Source: an uncultured Collinsella sp.
Lineage (GTDB): Bacteria; Actinomycetota; Coriobacteriia; Coriobacteriales; Coriobacteriaceae
Reading direction: 5' to 3'
Length of the DNA: 13,797 bases
Assembly: GCA_900553475.1 (NCBI GenBank)
Contig: USEF01000026.1
Coordinates: 1-13,797 of the forward strand
Shown here: positions 13,199 through 13,797 of the stretch, in pieces
Position numbering within the stretch: position 1 is the stretch's first letter
Layout of the letters: every line of letters begins with the position of its first letter
Made by a program: the position numbers and the translations under genes
The notes under the pieces: generated by a model
Told to the model about the DNA's origin: nothing
What the model saw: the letters and a program-made list of their open reading frames with translations, nothing else
Databases searched by the model: none

Positions 13199-13243
13199 CG
13201 GCGCACAACAGGGGCGCCGATTCTTTATGCTTGTCTCAGTATA
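13199..13243 (-). promoter_or_regulatory. Leader hairpin and possible -10 box upstream of moeA
   Basis: A TATACT box (13238-13243, minus strand) lies about 58 nt upstream of the moeA ATG, without a clear -35. Between it and the ribosome-binding site is a perfect 6-bp hairpin, CGGCGC (13199-13204)/GCGCCG (13214-13219), with a 9-nt loop. It is too small for the known Moco riboswitch, and its role is unknown. Confidence 0.4.
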
Positions 13244-13355
13244 ATCCCCCGACGCACGACCGCGACTCGGCCTGTACCCGCAAATACACCTGTCGGTTGC
13301 AGGCCGCGAAACAGAATGGAAACCAACCCACCGGCTCGTCGCGTTTACCGCGTTC

Positions 13356-13361
13356 TATAAT
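13356..13361 (+). promoter_or_regulatory. Probable -10 box of the chloride-channel gene
   Basis: A perfect TATAAT lies 29 nt upstream of the plus-strand ATG at 13391. No matching -35 is seen at 16-18 nt. The AGAGGA ribosome-binding site follows at 13381-13386. Confidence 0.5.
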
Positions 13362-13390
13362 GCTTGCGTTGCAACCTAAAAGAGGAACGT

Positions 13391-13797
13391 ATGGCTCATA
13401 ACGACAAACCCGAAAGCGCAAACGAGGCGCAGGATCATTCCCGGCCGATCGACGACGGCGGCTTTTTCTCCCTGAACGACGTCATCATGGCCGGCAGGAA
13501 TCAGATCACCCGCTCCGAGCATCTCTTAGCTGCCGACACGCGCCGCAACGTCCGCAACCTACTCGCGAGCGCCAAGTTGCTCGTACTCGTCGTCATCGTC
13601 TCGCTCGCCACGGGCGTTGCCGCTTGGGCGTTTTTGACTTCGCTGAATATCGCGACCGACTATCGCGAGCACCATGCGTGGATCTACGCGCTGCTTCCCG
13701 TTGTGGGCATGGCCACCGCGTGGGTCTACAAGAACCACGGCCTTGCCGCCAAACGAGGTAACAACCTGGTCATCGACTCCGCTCTGGGCACACGTCT
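13391..13797 (+). CDS. CLC-family chloride channel/antiporter, N-terminal part cut off by window edge
   Basis: 135 codons are visible, from the ATG at 13391 to the right edge. Residues 1-65 are a hydrophilic cytoplasmic leader that is long for a bacterial CLC. A first membrane helix spans about 69-90 (LLVLVVIVSLATGVAAWAF), then TDYREHHAWIYALLPVVGM leads into the second helix. AAKRGNNLVID is the conserved GNNL(I/V)-type segment of a group of bacterial voltage-gated chloride channel family proteins. The family transports Cl- or fluoride through the membrane, as a channel or as a proton antiporter; the selectivity filter and gating glutamate lie beyond the window, so the type cannot be decided. 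It is the only plus-strand gene, divergent from moeA. Confidence 0.78.
   Translation, partial: MAHNDKPESANEAQDHSRPIDDGGFFSLNDVIMAGRNQITRSEHLLAADTRRNVRNLLASAKLLVLVVIVSLATGVAAWAFLTSLNIATDYREHHAWIYALLPVVGMATAWVYKNHGLAAKRGNNLVIDSALGTR

Noticed and set aside
1..13797. CRISPR arrays, tRNA or rRNA genes, insertion sequences, prophage genes
   Set aside because: No regularly spaced direct repeats, cloverleaf-like sequence, transposase or phage motifs were found on either strand.

Overview
The window reads as chromosome of an anaerobic, high-GC, Gram-positive-like bacterium. It combines a 2-hydroxyacyl-CoA dehydratase/double-cubane iron-sulfur reductase system, selenium metabolism with a selenocysteine-containing SelD, and a molybdate/molybdenum-cofactor block. 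GC-rich genes separated by AT-rich promoters, and the recurring TTCGAAAGG ribosome-binding context, fit Coriobacteriia, most likely Collinsella or a relative. That placement is inference from style and gene content; no rRNA or marker gene is present. Every gene except the last is on the minus strand, so transcription runs from right to left.

Layout in transcription order: a chloride-channel (CLC) gene enters from the right edge on the plus strand (13391 onward) and is divergent from moeA (13180-11918). moeA is followed after 10 nt by mogA/moaB and a strong terminator (11380-11414). A good promoter (11284-11313) then starts modA-modB-modC (11223-7766), the molybdate ABC transporter. ModB carries an unusual ~190-residue extracytoplasmic domain. 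A 429-bp gap (7337-7765) holds AT-rich promoter sequence, two inverted repeats and a possible two-peptide leader. Then come two paralogous double-cubane-type reductase subunits (7336-6053 and 5902-4739) and their ATP-dependent activase (4583-3819). A ~100-nt hairpin-forming repeat is inserted in both spacers of this three-gene set, and the two copies show compensatory base-pair changes. Next is a selenium block: selD (3748-2699), yedF (2638-2012), a DUF3343 gene broken by a one-base frameshift (1992-1742) and a cysteine-desulfurase-like gene (1745-606), closed by a terminator (561-591). The 5' half of a brnQ branched-chain amino acid carrier gene runs off the left edge.

How the genes fit together: ModABC imports molybdate, and MogA and MoeA insert Mo into molybdopterin. 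SelD makes selenophosphate, with YedF, DUF3343 and the desulfurase-like protein as likely Se/S handling partners. Mo and Se meet in enzymes such as formate dehydrogenase, none of which lies in this window. The activase/double-cubane module couples ATP hydrolysis to very low-potential electron transfer; its substrate cannot be read from the sequence.

The most notable points are: (1) selD has an in-frame UGA at codon 17, exactly the catalytic Cys position, with a bacterial SECIS-like hairpin after it, so the true protein starts 60 nt upstream of what a standard gene caller would give; (2) tandem paralogous reductase subunits sit directly upstream of the selenium genes; (3) a covarying structured repeat lies in two spacers of one operon; (4) ModB is fused to an uncharacterised extracytoplasmic domain.
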